Shown here piece by piece: positions 41,590-53,669 of a stretch of DNA of 64,000 nt. Position 1 is the first letter of the stretch, and every line of letters begins with the position of its first letter. Source of the DNA: Geotrypetes seraphini (taxonomy: Eukaryota > Chordata > Amphibia > Gymnophiona > Dermophiidae); the NCBI RefSeq assembly GCF_902459505.1, contig NC_047095.1, positions 118,917,380 to 118,981,379 of the forward strand. Reading direction: 5' to 3'. The notes beneath the pieces are model-generated. The model worked only from the letters and a program-made list of their open reading frames with translations, did not search any database and was not told the DNA's origin. The position numbers and the translations under genes were made by a program.

Positions 41590-42358
41590 AAAGAATCCAG
41601 GCATCCTAGTGCCTTCACATGCTGAGGAAAGTTAGATCCTGTTTCCATCAAAATCACTTTACCGTCCTTGTCCAATCCATCATCCTTTCCAGATTGGACT
41701 ATTGCAACTCTATCTACTTAAGCCTAACTAAGAAAAACCTTCATAGACTCCAGCGGATCCAGAATGCCGCGGCCAAGCTGATTTTCACAAAAAGTAAATT
41801 TGACCATGTCTCTCCGCTTCTGTCCAAGCTTCACTGGCTACCGATAATCGCCAGGGTCAACTTCAAATGCGCCTGTCTAGCTTTCAAAATCCTACATGGG
41901 AACCTCCCTCCATATATCCCTCTTTCTTGGAACTCCTCAAACCCTAATACCACCAGATCCACCCACAAATTAAAACTATCCTTCCCCTCATTAAGAGGCA
42001 CCCATAAAGGAAAACTAGGGACCTCTCTTCCCTTCAGAATCACCGAGCTCTGGAACAACCTTTCCTCCCCTCTTCGGAACCCGAGCTCTCTCCAACCTTT
42101 CCGCAAACATCTGAAGACCTGTCTATTCTCAAAAATCTGAATCTTATTCCATCTCTGGCATTCTAAGCCCCCTAAAAACTATTCATACCTGGACCTCTAA
42201 ACCTTCATTGTAGTTCCTTTCTATCCCATCTCCTGTAAACCTCTACCTTTCATTGTAGTTCCTTTCTATCCCATCTCCTGTAAACCGTGTCGAGTTCTAC
42301 GAATGTGGAGATGATGCGGTATACAAACCTAAGATTTAGTTTAGTTTAGTTTAGTATG
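41590..42358 (+). repeat. L2-type LINE 3' part with (TTTAG)n tail
   Basis: A 173-codon open frame: ILSRLDYCNSIYLSLTKKNL, LQRIQNAAAKLIF, LHWLPIIARVNFKCACLAFK, ELWNNLSSPLR. Tail GCGGTATACAAACCTAAGAT then TTTAGTTTAGTTTAG. One of the best preserved L2 ends here. Confidence 0.92.
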
Positions 42359-42619
42359 AGGCCATCAAATAATCCCTTCATTATTTTGTTTCTTATTGTT
42401 TAATAAATGATTTTTTTTTTTCTGTTTGGTTTTACATTTCATATTTGTCCCTAAATATCTATCAGGATGTACATAGATTTGATTCAGTGACAATTGCATT
42501 TTACCGATCCAGCCTCTGTGAAACAAATATGAAAAGCTGCTGTACTGTTCATAAACCAATTTCTATCAGTCGTATTATGAGACCCGCAAAGTGCCACAGC
42601 AGGCCTTGGGTTATCTAGA

Positions 42620-43790
42620 TAGGTTGCCAATTGGCTGGTATTCAGCCTATCTGGTCAGTTTTTGAAAGGCCAGGCTGGCTGCTGGCAGACCCTTCAAACC
42701 CACCATTTTTTTCTTCACAGTTCAGTTGCCCTCGGGGGCAAACTGAAGCAGGGTGCCCAGTGTTGCCCACTCTCTTCCCATCTTTCTGCAATCAACCATC
42801 CCCTCAGTCTATCTTAAAGGTGTCTTTCATGAGGTATCCAGAAGTGGCAGCAACTCAGACATGCTGCCGGTGGCCAGTGTGGAACCTCTCTTCTAACACA
42901 AACTGTCCCTGCGCAAACCTAAAGTTGTGTCAGAGGGGTGGCTCACGTCAGAAGAGAGGCTTCAAGTGGCCACCAACAGCATCTCTGAATTCCTGCCACT
43001 GCTGGGAGCCTCATCAAAGACACTATTTAAAGTAGATTGAGGACCGAAGTTAAGAGAGAAAGAGGGAAAGATGGAGGGTGAAGAAAGAGAGAAGCTATGC
43101 ATCTGTGGATGAAGAGAGTAAAATAATGGACTAAGGGGGAGAGGGAAGAAGAAAATAAATTATGGACCCCTAGGGTAGAGGGGGAGGTAAGAAAGCAAAA
43201 TGATGGAGAAAATATGGAAGGGTAAGGAAGAAGAGAGGAATGATGGAGAGAAAGAAAGAAAGAAAGATAAACGATGGACTTGGAGGAAGGAAAAGAAGGA
43301 CTCAGAAAAGGGCAGAGAGAAGGGTGGGAAGAAATAGAGAGAAATGATGGACCCATGGTGGAGAGGAGGGAGAAAAGAGATAAATTTTGGACCCAAAAGG
43401 GGAGAAGGGAAGAGAAATGATGGACTCAGAAGGGGGTGGAGAGGAAGGAGGGGAGAAATAGAGAGAGAAATGATGGACCCAAGAGTGGAGAGGAAGGAGG
43501 AAAATATGTTGGATCACAGAAGAGAAAAGAAATGATGGACCTGAGGATGGAGGGAAGGAAGAGATGCCTTTGGTCATTTGGCACCAGCACTGCAAGGTGG
43601 ACTGTGGACATTGAGGAATAGGGGTGGGAGGGAGGGCATTTTTTTTCTTTTAAGATGGTAACCATAGCATGGACAATTAGTTGAGGAGTGAAAGGGTGAA
43701 ACAGCATGTGCAGCAAGAGACTTGGGATGGAGCAAGAGACAAGGCAGGTGGCCGGTTTTTCTCTGTTAAAAAGTTGGCAACCCTGCAGAA
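42620..43790. repeat. Possible 1.17-kb DNA element around a polypurine minisatellite
   Basis: AGGTTGCCAATTGG at 42621 and AAAGTTGGCAACCCTG at about 43771 are inverted. 43025-43560 between them is almost pure purine with iterations of AATGATGGACCC about 25-60 bp apart. Whether the ends belong to one element is uncertain. Confidence 0.45.
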
Positions 43791-44052
43791 ACAACTGTTC
43801 TCAGAGACGTGCAAAGTATAAATTTGAGCAGAAATTCCTCTTCTGCGGAGAATACACTATCTGAATAAAACAGAAGAGGAGCTCAAATGCTGGAGCAGAT
43901 GTTTGCAAAATTCACAAAACACAGGATCAAAAAAAAAAATGGAGACCTCTTTTTTTTAAACAAAATAAACTTTATTGATACTCAATTGTACAACTTAAGA
44001 CACATTCTACTACTGTACTGAAACAAGTACGACTACAATGGCTTTTGCATTT

Positions 44053-44331
44053 TTACATTTTTTGTACTTTAGCAACAGAATCCCTCAGTACCTTCCCCAA
44101 AATTGCCTCCCCTAAATGTAAGCAACAAAGTACAGCTCCCCTTTCATCCACTGAACATTGCAAAGACCAGCCGCGCAGCCGCGTTAAACGTCCCGACGCA
44201 CACAGAAACCCCGCCCCCTGCGAACCAACGCTACTAAACACCATTTCTTCCCTTTCACGGCACCATTTACGCAAATAGACCTCGCGCGCCAAAAAAAAAA
44301 GCGAGAGAGGGGCGGAACTCGCGCTGTTCAT
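44053..44331 (-). CDS. Hypothetical 92-residue frame divergent from the PRRC2A promoter
   Basis: ATG at 44331 within the CpG island opens a frame MNSASSAPLSLFFLAREVYL, then RKWCREREEMVFSSVG and RLTRLRGWSLQCSVDERGA, stopping at 44053. On the same strand AATAAA lies at 43976-43971 and an A-run at about 43957-43950, as at the end of a polyadenylated transcript or its retrocopy. No family is recognised. Divergent noncoding transcription from a CpG island is an equally good reading. Confidence 0.2.
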   Translation of the reverse strand: MNSASSAPLSLFFLAREVYLRKWCREREEMVFSSVGSQGAGFLCASGRLTRLRGWSLQCSVDERGAVLCCLHLGEAILGKVLRDSVAKVQKM

Positions 44332-44900
44332 GCCTCCGCCCACCACGGCTCCAGAACCCGCCGCGTGAATTACGCTAATAGGAGGGGCGGGGCCAAGCGC
44401 GCGACCTCGAGGTGGGCGGGGCTAAGTAGGGGGCGCGCAAGGGCCCCGGATGGCCGTTGGAGGAAGAGGAGGAGCCGAGAGACGAAACAGGAGGAGGCGG
44501 GGGGAGGGGGAGCGAAAGGGTTCCCGAGCGCAGGGGGGGGGGAAAAAGAGGACGTAACCAAAAAAAAAAAATAAGTCCTACATCCGCCTCCATCCTCCGT
44601 TCCGGCGCCTCGCCAGCCGCCGGAGAGCGGCCCAGCCGAAGCGCCCTAGCCGGCACCACTGGCCCAGGTGGGTATGGGAGGCCGCCGGCGGCGGGGAGGG
44701 AGCGAGGGGCCCCGAGGTCCAGTAGGCCGCCGGCTCCCCTCCGTCCGCCATGGCGCCGCCGCCGCCATTTTGTTTCCGTTGGAAACCTCGGATGCGATTC
44801 CTTAGCCTTCCTCCCCCCTCCCCCACCTCGACCTGGACCGGAGGGGGGGGGGACGACGACAATTAAAATAAAAAAGAAAAACCTGCCCCTGCTATCTCGC
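44150..44900 (+). promoter_or_regulatory. PRRC2A: CpG island, presumed PRRC2A promoter and 5' noncoding exon
   Basis: Dense CpG over about 750 bp, unlike the flanks. GC boxes at 44209-44219 (CCCCGCCCCC), 44384-44393 (GGGGCGGGGC) and 44412-44423 (GTGGGCGGGGCT). GCCGCCATTTTG at 44761-44772 is a YY1-type site. A possible noncoding exon 1 donor is CAG/GTGGGT at 44668. No TATA box. PRRC2A is broadly expressed, which fits a CpG-island promoter. Confidence 0.75.
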
Positions 44901-44999
44901 CTGGAACTTCCTTTTACAAGGCTTTTTCTCCCCTGGGGGAGGAAAGGAAACAATTCGTTAATATATATATTTTTAAATAGACTTTGTAAGGATCTATAT

Positions 45000-47010
45000 T
45001 TTTTGATTCCTTTAATAATCCGTCTTAAATGGCTTAAAATGTGTCAGAATTATGCGTGGGGGAGGGGAGATTTGTGGTTTATTATTCTCAGTATTATGTA
45101 TATCTAAAAAATTGATGGGTTTTGTGTTTGATGCATGATCTAAACCCCCCCCCCTCGTTATCCTGATTGTTGTAACAATATAGTTTGTAGAGGGTAGGGA
45201 GAAAGGGGGGGGGGGGAGATCTGCAGTCTGTTTCTTCCCTTATTTTTTGGGATAGAAACACTGTCGATGTCTTTGTTTTTTAATTGGCTTGTGGGGGATG
45301 GGTAGCGATCTTATCTCCCCCCCCCTTCCTAAAATAAGTGTATGATTGTGTGTTATGGTATGCATTTTCAGCATCTTGAGGGTCTCCTCCCCAGCACCTG
45401 CTTTTCTGATGATTATGGATTCCCCCCCTTCCCACTTTGAAATCATTATTTGCTTACTGTCGAGGATCATTAGTCCTTTATGAAAATAAAATTCAAAAAA
45501 AATGTTTTTTTTCTTTCAGTTTTTGCCTTTGCATACATAGCAGCTGGTACCTTGGGGGATTTAACTATTGCAAATAGGGGTTTGTGTATTAAAGGCATTG
45601 CTTGGCGCGTTTGCAGAAGAAATAAAAATGCAGTCTTTTTGTGTGTTTGGAGGCTAATTTTGCTGGTGAAACCCCAGGGAGGCTCATGTATGTTTATACC
45701 TGCTTGAACAATACTCTCTCGCCCCATTGTTATGTGCTTTTCTGTCATTGGAGCTATAGTTTGTTTGTAAAGGATCTAAAATCTTATTTTAAGTATAAGA
45801 GACTGGTTTGTAAATTTTTACATTGCTTCTGATCATTTTGCTGCTGGCCTCTCACATATAGTTAAGGAGATTTTAGGCTTATTTTGATCCGGTTTTTTGC
45901 CTGAAATGTAATTCTCTTGGGAGATTTACCTATATATGGCTTTTTTTTTTTTTTAAATTGCACTTAAGTTCTTGTATTGATGTGGTCAGCCTTATCTTAA
46001 GTAACCTTAATCTGTGAAAGTTGGGAGCTTGCTTCCTTAAAAAAAAAATCCCATAGAAAGGGAAGCCACCTTTATCCTTTCAGCTCCATTATTTTAAAAA
46101 AAAATATTTCTGGTTGATAAGTAATCTTAAAAATCAGCTGAGGTTTTGAAGATAGGTTTTTGCTAAATTAATTTTATATTAAACCTTTTTTTCTCTTTTT
46201 GTAATTCCTAGTGTTTGTTTACAGTATTTGGAGGAGGTCTATACTGGAATGATTGATCAGTTTCCTTCCTGAAACAAAGGTGATCTTCCTTGGTTAGATG
46301 CATATTCACATGTGAAAAAGGTGATATGTGGTTCATTTCCAGGTGATTCAGCCACATACTCCACGTAGCCTGGCTTAGGCATGTTCATTAATCTCTTGTG
46401 AGGGAAAAAAAAGCCCAACCCAGCACCAAATGGAGGCATTGCCCCAGAGAGAAATCATAGGTACATCTAGAATAAAAAGCTAAATTTTTTGAGGACTAGA
46501 ATTTCGACCAGTTGAACCCATATGTAGTTATCCAAGGTTTTGTAAGTCTTGTGGCTGGTAATCTGCTTTTGCAGACTTATTTTAGGCACCTAAGTCTGGG
46601 ACCATCCAGTTAAAGTACTGGAATGACTCTTCTCATGAGTCACTGGAAGCCTTTTATTGTGCAAATATGAGGCCTCTAGAAGGAATGTTTTGAATATTAG
46701 GTATGATCCAGTATTGCTTGGTTTGTGCTTGGCATAGTACCATATTTCCTTGATTCTATATGTACTTTTTTACCTGTGTTGATGTCTGTGCAGAGTAGGT
46801 GTGTCTTTTATTTGATGGTGTCTTAGACTGGCGGTCCAAAATTTTAAATCACACAGACTGTTTCCTTATTCACTCCACTACAATAGTTGCTGGGGACCTA
46901 GGAGACCTGCATGCACAAGCACCCTCCACAACCAGTACCATACCTGTTGAAGGGCTGGTAGGGAACTGAACTATGTGGTACGCTTTCCACATCCGAGCTC
47001 AACTAAAAGA
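45000..47010 (+). other. PRRC2A: PRRC2A intron 1, repeat-poor start
   Basis: T-rich sequence without a recognised repeat or supported exon. C- and G-runs at 45148, 45208 and 45321. Confidence 0.45.
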
Positions 47011-50000
47011 TGTTATCCCAGGACAAGCAGGCAGCATATTCTCTACATGTGGGTGATGTCATCCACGGAGCCCCGTCGCGGACAGCTTTTCAGGCAAACT
47101 TGATTGAAGATCTCAAGTTTGCTAGTACTGCCCACGCATGCGTGCCTTCCTGCTCCACTAGAGGGTGCATCCCCTCCTCGTGGTCTTCAGTTCTTAGCCA
47201 GAAAGCCCTGTCTCTCTTCTCTGCGATCTGTAAGTGCCTTTCTAGCACCGCGGCGTTCTTGTTTTCATATGGGAGTCGCTGTGCGCGTTGTAAATTGTTT
47301 CCTTTCTTTGATTTTCGGTTTTTTCGGAATTCAGCGACCGGGGGCTCCCGGTTCGCCATGGCTGCTTGGCCTCGAGTGGCTGCGGCCTTCTAAACTTATG
47401 TCCCGGCCTCTCACCGGGTTTAAGAAGTGCTCTCAGTGCGGGCGGGTTATCTCCATCACTGACCCACACCACTGGTGTATCCTATGCCTGGGTGCTGATC
47501 ACCCGACGGATACCTGTCCTCGCTGTGCCACGCTTCAACCTCGGGCTCTTTGGCGGCGTAGGGCCAGGATTGCAGAGCTTTTCACCATGGAAGCCGCTCC
47601 TGCTTCGACTCTGGTCTCGGCCTCGACCCTGACCTGGGCTTCGGCCTCGGTCTTGACGTTGGCCTCGAAGACCTCGGCCTCGGGCAAGTCTCCCTCGACC
47701 TCGAAGACTTCGGCTCCGGGTAAGTCCCCTCTTCCTCCAGCTTCTGCTCAGCTACCGAAGAAGCCTTCCTCAGAGTCTCTGGCCATCCAGGCGGTGAGTG
47801 TAGACCCACCAGCTTTGACGAGACCGTCCTCTAAACCCTCCAAGCGTGCTTCCATCACATGGGAATACTCATCCTCGAGGTCGCCCTCGGTGGAATGCAC
47901 TGCTGCACCTGCCCGGCCGAATATGGTCACGGTGCTGATGTTTGAGGAGGTGCTGAAGGCTATCATCTCCTCGGAGCTCTCCTCGGTGTTGGCGCTGCTT
48001 GCTCCGGCCTTGACCTCGCGAGCGGTGGGCCAGCCTGAGCATCACATCGAGGCAAGGCATGTCGATCTCGGCGTCTGTCCTCGTCGGATTCCTTGCCTCT
48101 TCCATCAAGGCATGTTTCTCCCTTGAGCCGGCACCGGTCAAGGCGCCTTGCGAAACGTCCGCGGGACTCCCCCTCGAGAAGGGGCAGGTCCTCGCACTAC
48201 GGGCTCCATTAAGACCTCAACATCACTCCGAGTTTGTTGAGGTCGCCGATCCGATCTGGGAGGAACCTACCTCGGAAGACCCGGCCTCGGCTTGTCTTCG
48301 GGCCGGGGTTCTCCGGGGCGCCATCCTCGGACCTCAACGGTCCTTGCCTCGCGATCTTCCCCTCCGGGGACTTGAGGCGCAAGCTCTCGTCGATGCCTCC
48401 TCGTTCTTTTAGCGGGGCTTCCTCGGCGTCCATGTTGGTGGATACGGATGTTCCCCCGCACTATTCTAGGAGGGCTTCCCCCTCCTTTTCGGCTGGTCTT
48501 GTTCCACTACTCCCCCTGGGGAGCACTCTTGACAGCCGGCCCTCTTCCTTCACTAGATTTGTGCAGGATATGGGGAAGGCCTTGCACCTGGACCTTCAGT
48601 CCGATTCCAGGTGTACCAAGGAGTTCTTGGAGGAGATGAGCTCCCTTACCTTCCTCGGGAATCCCTGCGGCTGCCTCTGAATCCGGTCTTGCAGCAGACC
48701 TTCTTTTGCAATCTAGAAATGCCCTATGCTATTCCCTCCAAAATGGAGTCCTGGTACCAGACGGTGCCATGCAAAGGGTTTGAGAAGGCGCAGCTCTCTC
48801 ACCAGTCATTGGTGGTGGAATCTACCCTTAAAGTCTCACCCTTCCAAGGTCTATGCTGCTGTCCGCCTGGCCGGGAGGGCAGGACCATGGATAAATTCGG
48901 GAGGCGCCTCTATCGGAACTCCATGATGACGAACCGAGTCCTGAACTATAATTTTACGTTCACTTCTTATCTTAAGTGGTGCATCAAGTCCTTACCATCC
49001 TTTGAGGACGATTTGCCTTCTGTGCGCCGTGCGGAGTTTCGCCAGCTTGTAGATATACTGTCGCAGCTTCGGCTGTACATGTTCTAGGCTTCCTATGATG
49101 TGTTTGAGCTCTCGTCTAGAGTCTCGGCCTTCGCGGTGGACATGCGTCGTCTGGCGTGGCTCCGCATTGTCGATATGGACCCCAACCTGCAGGACAGGTT
49201 GACCAATCTTCTGTGCTTGGGGAATGAGCTGTTCGATGATTCCATCGAGGCGGCCACGTATCGCCTCTCTGAGCACGAAAGCTCCTTTGCTTCTTTGGTC
49301 CAGGCTAAGGCAAAACCCGCTCCGCCCAAGACCTACCGGCGGTATCCGCAGAAGTCCACGCCGGTGTTTTTCCGCCCTCCGCCTCGGCGTCCTCAGCAGC
49401 AGAGGGCTCATCCTAAGCCCCAGACCCCCGCTGCGCCGAAGTCGCAGCCGTCCTTTTGACTGGCCTGGCGGGAGGGGGCTGGCCCCTTCCACCTTGTGGG
49501 TTCCCCCTTTACCCATTAGGGGACGTCTCCGTGCCTTTTATCATCGTTGGGCGGAGATCACTGCGGACTCTTGGGTCCTCTCCGTCATTCGGGAGGGGTA
49601 CTCCCTCAACTTCTGGGCTTTGCCTCCAGACAGACCTCTTTCCGACAGGGCGCAACTTCTTCTACTTCTTTAGGAAGCGCGGGTCCTCCTTGCCTGTGGG
49701 CTGTGGAAGAGGTTCCCCCTTGCCAACGGGGCTCCGGTGTTTATTCTCGGTACTTCCTGGTACCCAAAAAGACCAGGGACATTTGTCCCATTCTGGATCT
49801 GCGGCACCTGAACAAGTTCCTGGTTCAGGAGAAGTTCCGCATGCTTTCACTTCCCATTTTGTATCCCTTGATGGACGAGGGGGACTGGTTGTGTTCCCTT
49901 TACCTGAAAGAAGCCTACACTCGCATCCCGATACATCCGGCTTCTCGGCAGTTTCTCCACTTTCGGGTGGGCAGCCTCCACTTGCAGTATTGAGTCCTCC

Positions 50001-52800
50001 CGTTCGGGCTCGCTTCGTCTCCACGGGTCTTCACGAAGTGCCTCATGGTGGTTGCGGCGGCCCTTCAGTCTTTTTTTTTCAGGCCTTCAGGTTTTCCCAT
50101 ACCTCGACAATTGGCTTATCAAGGCCCCGTCGAGGGAGGGGGTTATTTCAGCGACCCGTCAGACTATTATCTTCCTTCAGCGTCTGGGGTTCGAGATCAA
50201 CTTCCCCAAGTCTCAGTTGTGCCCCTCTCAGTCGCTGCAGTTTATCTGGGCCGTGCTCAACATACTCCGCCTCCGGTCGTTTCTGCCGCCGCCTCGGTAG
50301 GCTGTTCTTCTACGGCTGAGTCAGCTGGTAGCTCAGCGGGATTTGGTCTCGGCCAAGCAGATGGTGATTCTCCTGGGACACATGGTCTCCACCGTTCACG
50401 TCACGCCGTTCGCCCGGCTGCATCTTCGGGTTCCTGAGTGGACTCTGGCGTCTCAGTGGAGGCAGGGTCGGGATCCCGCTTCTCAGCACATTACGGTGAC
50501 TCCCTCCTTGAAACGCTCGCTCCGTTGGTGGGCCAACTCTACCAATCTGTCCAGAGGTTTGCTCTTTCTCATTCCCCCACATCAGAAGGTTCTGACGACG
50601 GACTCCTCGGCGTACGCTTGGGGAGCGCACCTCGACGGCCTTCGGACCCAGAGGCTTTGATCGAGTGTGGACCGGCGCTGCCACATCAACCTGCTAGAGC
50701 TCCGGGCCATTTTCAATGCTGTGGTGGCTTTTCGTCATTTGCTGCAGGATTCCGTTGTCCTGGTGTGTACGGACAACCAGGTGGCGATGTATTATGTGAA
50801 CAAACAAGGGAGTACGGGTTCCCTCTCGCTGTGCAGGGAAGCCCTTCATCTTTGGCGGTGGGTGCTGCGCCACAACATCTTCCTTCGAGTGGTGTATATC
50901 CAGGGCGAGTGGAATTGTCTGGCGGACAAGTTGAGCCGCCTGCTTCAGCCGCATGAGTGGTCGCTCCATTCTCACACTCTGCGACAAGTGTTTGTTTGGT
51001 GGGGGACTCTGCAGGTAGATCTGTTCGCTTCGCCCCTCAATCACAAGTTGCCTCGTTTCTGCTCGAGGATGTACTCCCTGGATCGTGTCGAGGCGGATGC
51101 TTTCCTTCTCCATTGGACGGACGGGTTCCTCTATGCGTTCCCTCCCTTTCCTCTGATTCTCAGGACGCTAGTGCATCTCATGTTGGTCTGCGCCACCATG
51201 ATCTTGAAAGCCCCTATGTGGCCCCGGCAACCGTGGTTCTCCCTGCTCCTTCAACTGAGTGTCAGGGAGCCTCTGCTACTGCCTGTTTTTCCTTCTCTGC
51301 TGTCTCAGAGTCGGGGTTCGCTGTTACATCCCAATCTGCGGTTGCTCCACTTGACAGCTTGGTTCCTCTCCACGTGCCTCCCTCCTTAGATTTCTCACAG
51401 TCGGTGAGGGATGTTCTTGAGGCCTATAGGAAGAGCTCCACTTGTCAATGCTATTCTCAGAAATGGACCAGATTTGCGGCGTGGTGTGCTGGTCACCGCA
51501 TGGATCCGCCCTCGGCCTTCTTGTCTTCGGGACTGGATTATCTGTTCCACTTGTCTTGGTCTGGCCTCAAATCGACTTCTATTCGAGTCCACCTCAGCGC
51601 GATTGCTGCCTTTCATCAGCCGCTTGATGGGAAACCGCTCTCTGTCCATCCGATGGTTTCCTGCTTTATGAAGGGCCTTTTCAATGTTCATCCTCTGCTC
51701 AAACCCCCTCCGGTGGTTTGGGATCTGAATGTGGTTCTGGCTCAATTGATGAAACCTCTGTTTGAACCCATTGATAGGACTCCTCTGAAGTATCTCACTT
51801 GGAAAGTGGTGTTCCTGGTTGCTGTCACGTCTGCCCGCAGAGTCAGTGAGCTGCAAGCTCTGGTTGCGGATCCGCCTTTTACTGTATTCCATCATGATAA
51901 GGTGGTCCTGCGCACTCATCCTAAGTTCTTGCCTAAGGTGGTTTCAGATTTCCACCTCAACCAGTCCATTGTTCTTCCTGTGTTTTTTCCGAAACCCCAC
52001 TCGCATCCTGGCGAGGTGGCGCTTCACACGCTTGACTGTAAGAGGGCGTTAGCCTTTTACCTGCGCCGCACCGAGTCTCATCGGACGGCTCCTCAACTTT
52101 TCGTCTCTTTTGATCCTAATCAGTTGGGCCGCCCTGTTTCCAAGCGCACCTTATCCAACTGGTTGGCTGCTTGTATTTCCTTTTGCTACGCTCAGGCTGG
52201 TCTCTCGCTGTAAGGTCGGGTCACGGGACATAGAGTCCGAGCAATGGTGGCGTCTGTCGCTTTCCTCAGGTCCACTCCTATTGAGGAGATCTGCAAGGCT
52301 GCCACTTGGTCTTCGGTTCATACCTCACCTCTCACTACTGTTTGGATGCCTTTTCCAGGCGCGACGGCCAGTTTGGCCAGTCGGTTTTGCGTAATCTGTT
52401 TTCATAATTTGCCAACTTTCCCTCCATCCCTTTTTAGTTAGCTTGGAGGCCACCCACATGTAGAGAATATGCTGCCTGCTTGTCCTGGGATAAAGCACAG
52501 TTACTTACCGTAACAGGTGTTATCCAGGGACAGCAGGCAGATATTCTCGCAACCCCCCCGCCTCCCCGAGGTTGGCTTCTTTGCTAGCTATCTGAACTGA
52601 AGACCACGAGGAGGGGATGCGCCCTCTAGTGGAGCAGGAAGGCACGCATGCGTGGGCAGTACTAGCAAACTTGAGATCTTCAATCAAGTTTGTTTGAAAA
52701 GCTGCCCGCAACGGGACTCCGTGGATGATGTCACCCACCTGTAGAGAATATATGCCTGCTGTCCCTGGATAACACCTGTTACGGTAAGTAACTGTGCTAT
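47011..52800 (+). mobile_element. DIRS-type tyrosine-recombinase retroelement, nearly full length (fossil)
   Basis: Order: left terminal repeat (about 47011-47210), gag-like region (about 47.4-49.46 kb), reverse transcriptase and RNase H (about 49.6-51.2 kb, with a VPKKTRDICPILDLRHLNKF block), tyrosine recombinase (about 51.4-52.2 kb), then complex inverted repeats (52440-52800). The right end carries segments complementary to the left end, such as AGATCTCAAGTTTGCTAGTA, as DIRS elements use for circular intermediates. The coding regions are broken in several places, so this copy is not intact. The recombinase region is the longest open part. Terminal repeats differ noticeably, suggesting moderate age. 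Inserted in sense in PRRC2A intron 1. No integrase or envelope region, as expected for DIRS. Confidence 0.88.
52495..52798. repeat. Inverted terminal/internal complementary repeat block of the DIRS element
   Basis: AGCACAGTTACTTACCGTAA at the left faces TTACGGTAAGTAACTGTGCT at the right. Between them lies a reverse copy of the element's left terminus (GAGGAGGGGATGCGCCCTCT, TTGAGATCTTCAATCAAG). Could be the element's own end or a solo fold-back derivative lodged beside it. Confidence 0.75.
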
Positions 52801-53044
52801 CCCTCCCCTTTGGGCTACCTGCTCGGGAGCTTCCTGTCTTGCTCATTTTCTTCCTGCAGCTTTGCTGTATGGTTGAAATCATTTAATTCTGCTCGTGATT
52901 TGTTTTCAATTCCTAGTTTGTTTGGTTTTTTTTTCATGGGTTTGCCCACATGCTGCGGATCAACTCTGTGCGAGTGATCCTTTGGCGGGAGATCGCAGAC
53001 AATTTAAATTTTATCTGCTTCTGGACGGTGCTCAATAAGCCTGA

Positions 53045-53625
53045 AACTGCAGAAACGTTGAGGTAACTGAATCTGGAGCCTTTACTACTTGGGATCTAGC
53101 GAGGTAGAGTATTTGGGAGTGTCAGGTCAAAAGCGCGCTGGGACAGAGGTGCGCCCAGATAATTGAGTGCAGCGCGGAGGCGCGCACCGCTCTAAATTAC
53201 TGTTTTTAGGGCTCCGATGGGGGGGGCATGGGGGAGGAACCCCCCCACTTTACTTAATAGACATCGTGCTGCGTTGTGGGGGGGTTTGGGGGGTTGTAAC
53301 CCCCCACATTTTACTGAAAACGTCACTTTTTCCCTGTTTTTAGGGAAAAAGTTAAGTTTACAGTAAAAAATGGAGGGTTACAACCCCCCATAACGCCGGT
53401 GCGATGTCTATTAAGTAAAGTGGGGGGGTTCCCCCCACACACACCCCCGTCGGAGCCCTAAAAACAGTAATTTAGAGCGGTGTGCGCCTCCGCGCTGCGC
53501 TCAATTGTCCGGGCGCGCCTTTGTCTTTCGCGCCGTTGTCTATGAACCGTATTTGGGACCTAGGTAGGCCACTGTTGGAAACCTTCAGTCTGTCCCAGTA
53601 TGGCATACATAGAGAAAGAGGGGAA
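53045..53625 (+). repeat. CR1-type 3' end, split by the palindromic element
   Basis: Left part GAGCCTTTACTACTTGGGAT to 53118; right part ACCTAGGTAGGCCACTGTTG, TTCAGTCTGTCCCAGTATGG. The unsplit form is at 59535-59690. Confidence 0.8.
53119..53548. mobile_element. 430-bp G-tract palindromic DNA element, copy 2
   Basis: Same element as 15599-16032 in reverse. Begins GTGTCAGGTCAAAAGCGCGC, ends CGCGCCGTTGTCTATGAACC. Flanked by a perfect GTATTTGGGA (53109-53118 and 53549-53558). The split CR1 sequence shows the empty site. Confidence 0.9.
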
Positions 53626-53669
53626 GGAGAGAGGGAAAGTGTGGTTGCATTCCCTTCTGTCTAATGGAA

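Noticed and set aside
44375-45107. 200-codon frames on both strands across the CpG island
   Set aside because: GC-rich composition suppresses stop codons; no conserved motif, and PRRC2A translation starts at 61368.
47104-52213. Long frames in the 47-52 kb region as host genes
   Set aside because: They match the gag, reverse-transcriptase, RNase H and recombinase regions of a DIRS element in family order, bounded by its terminal repeats.
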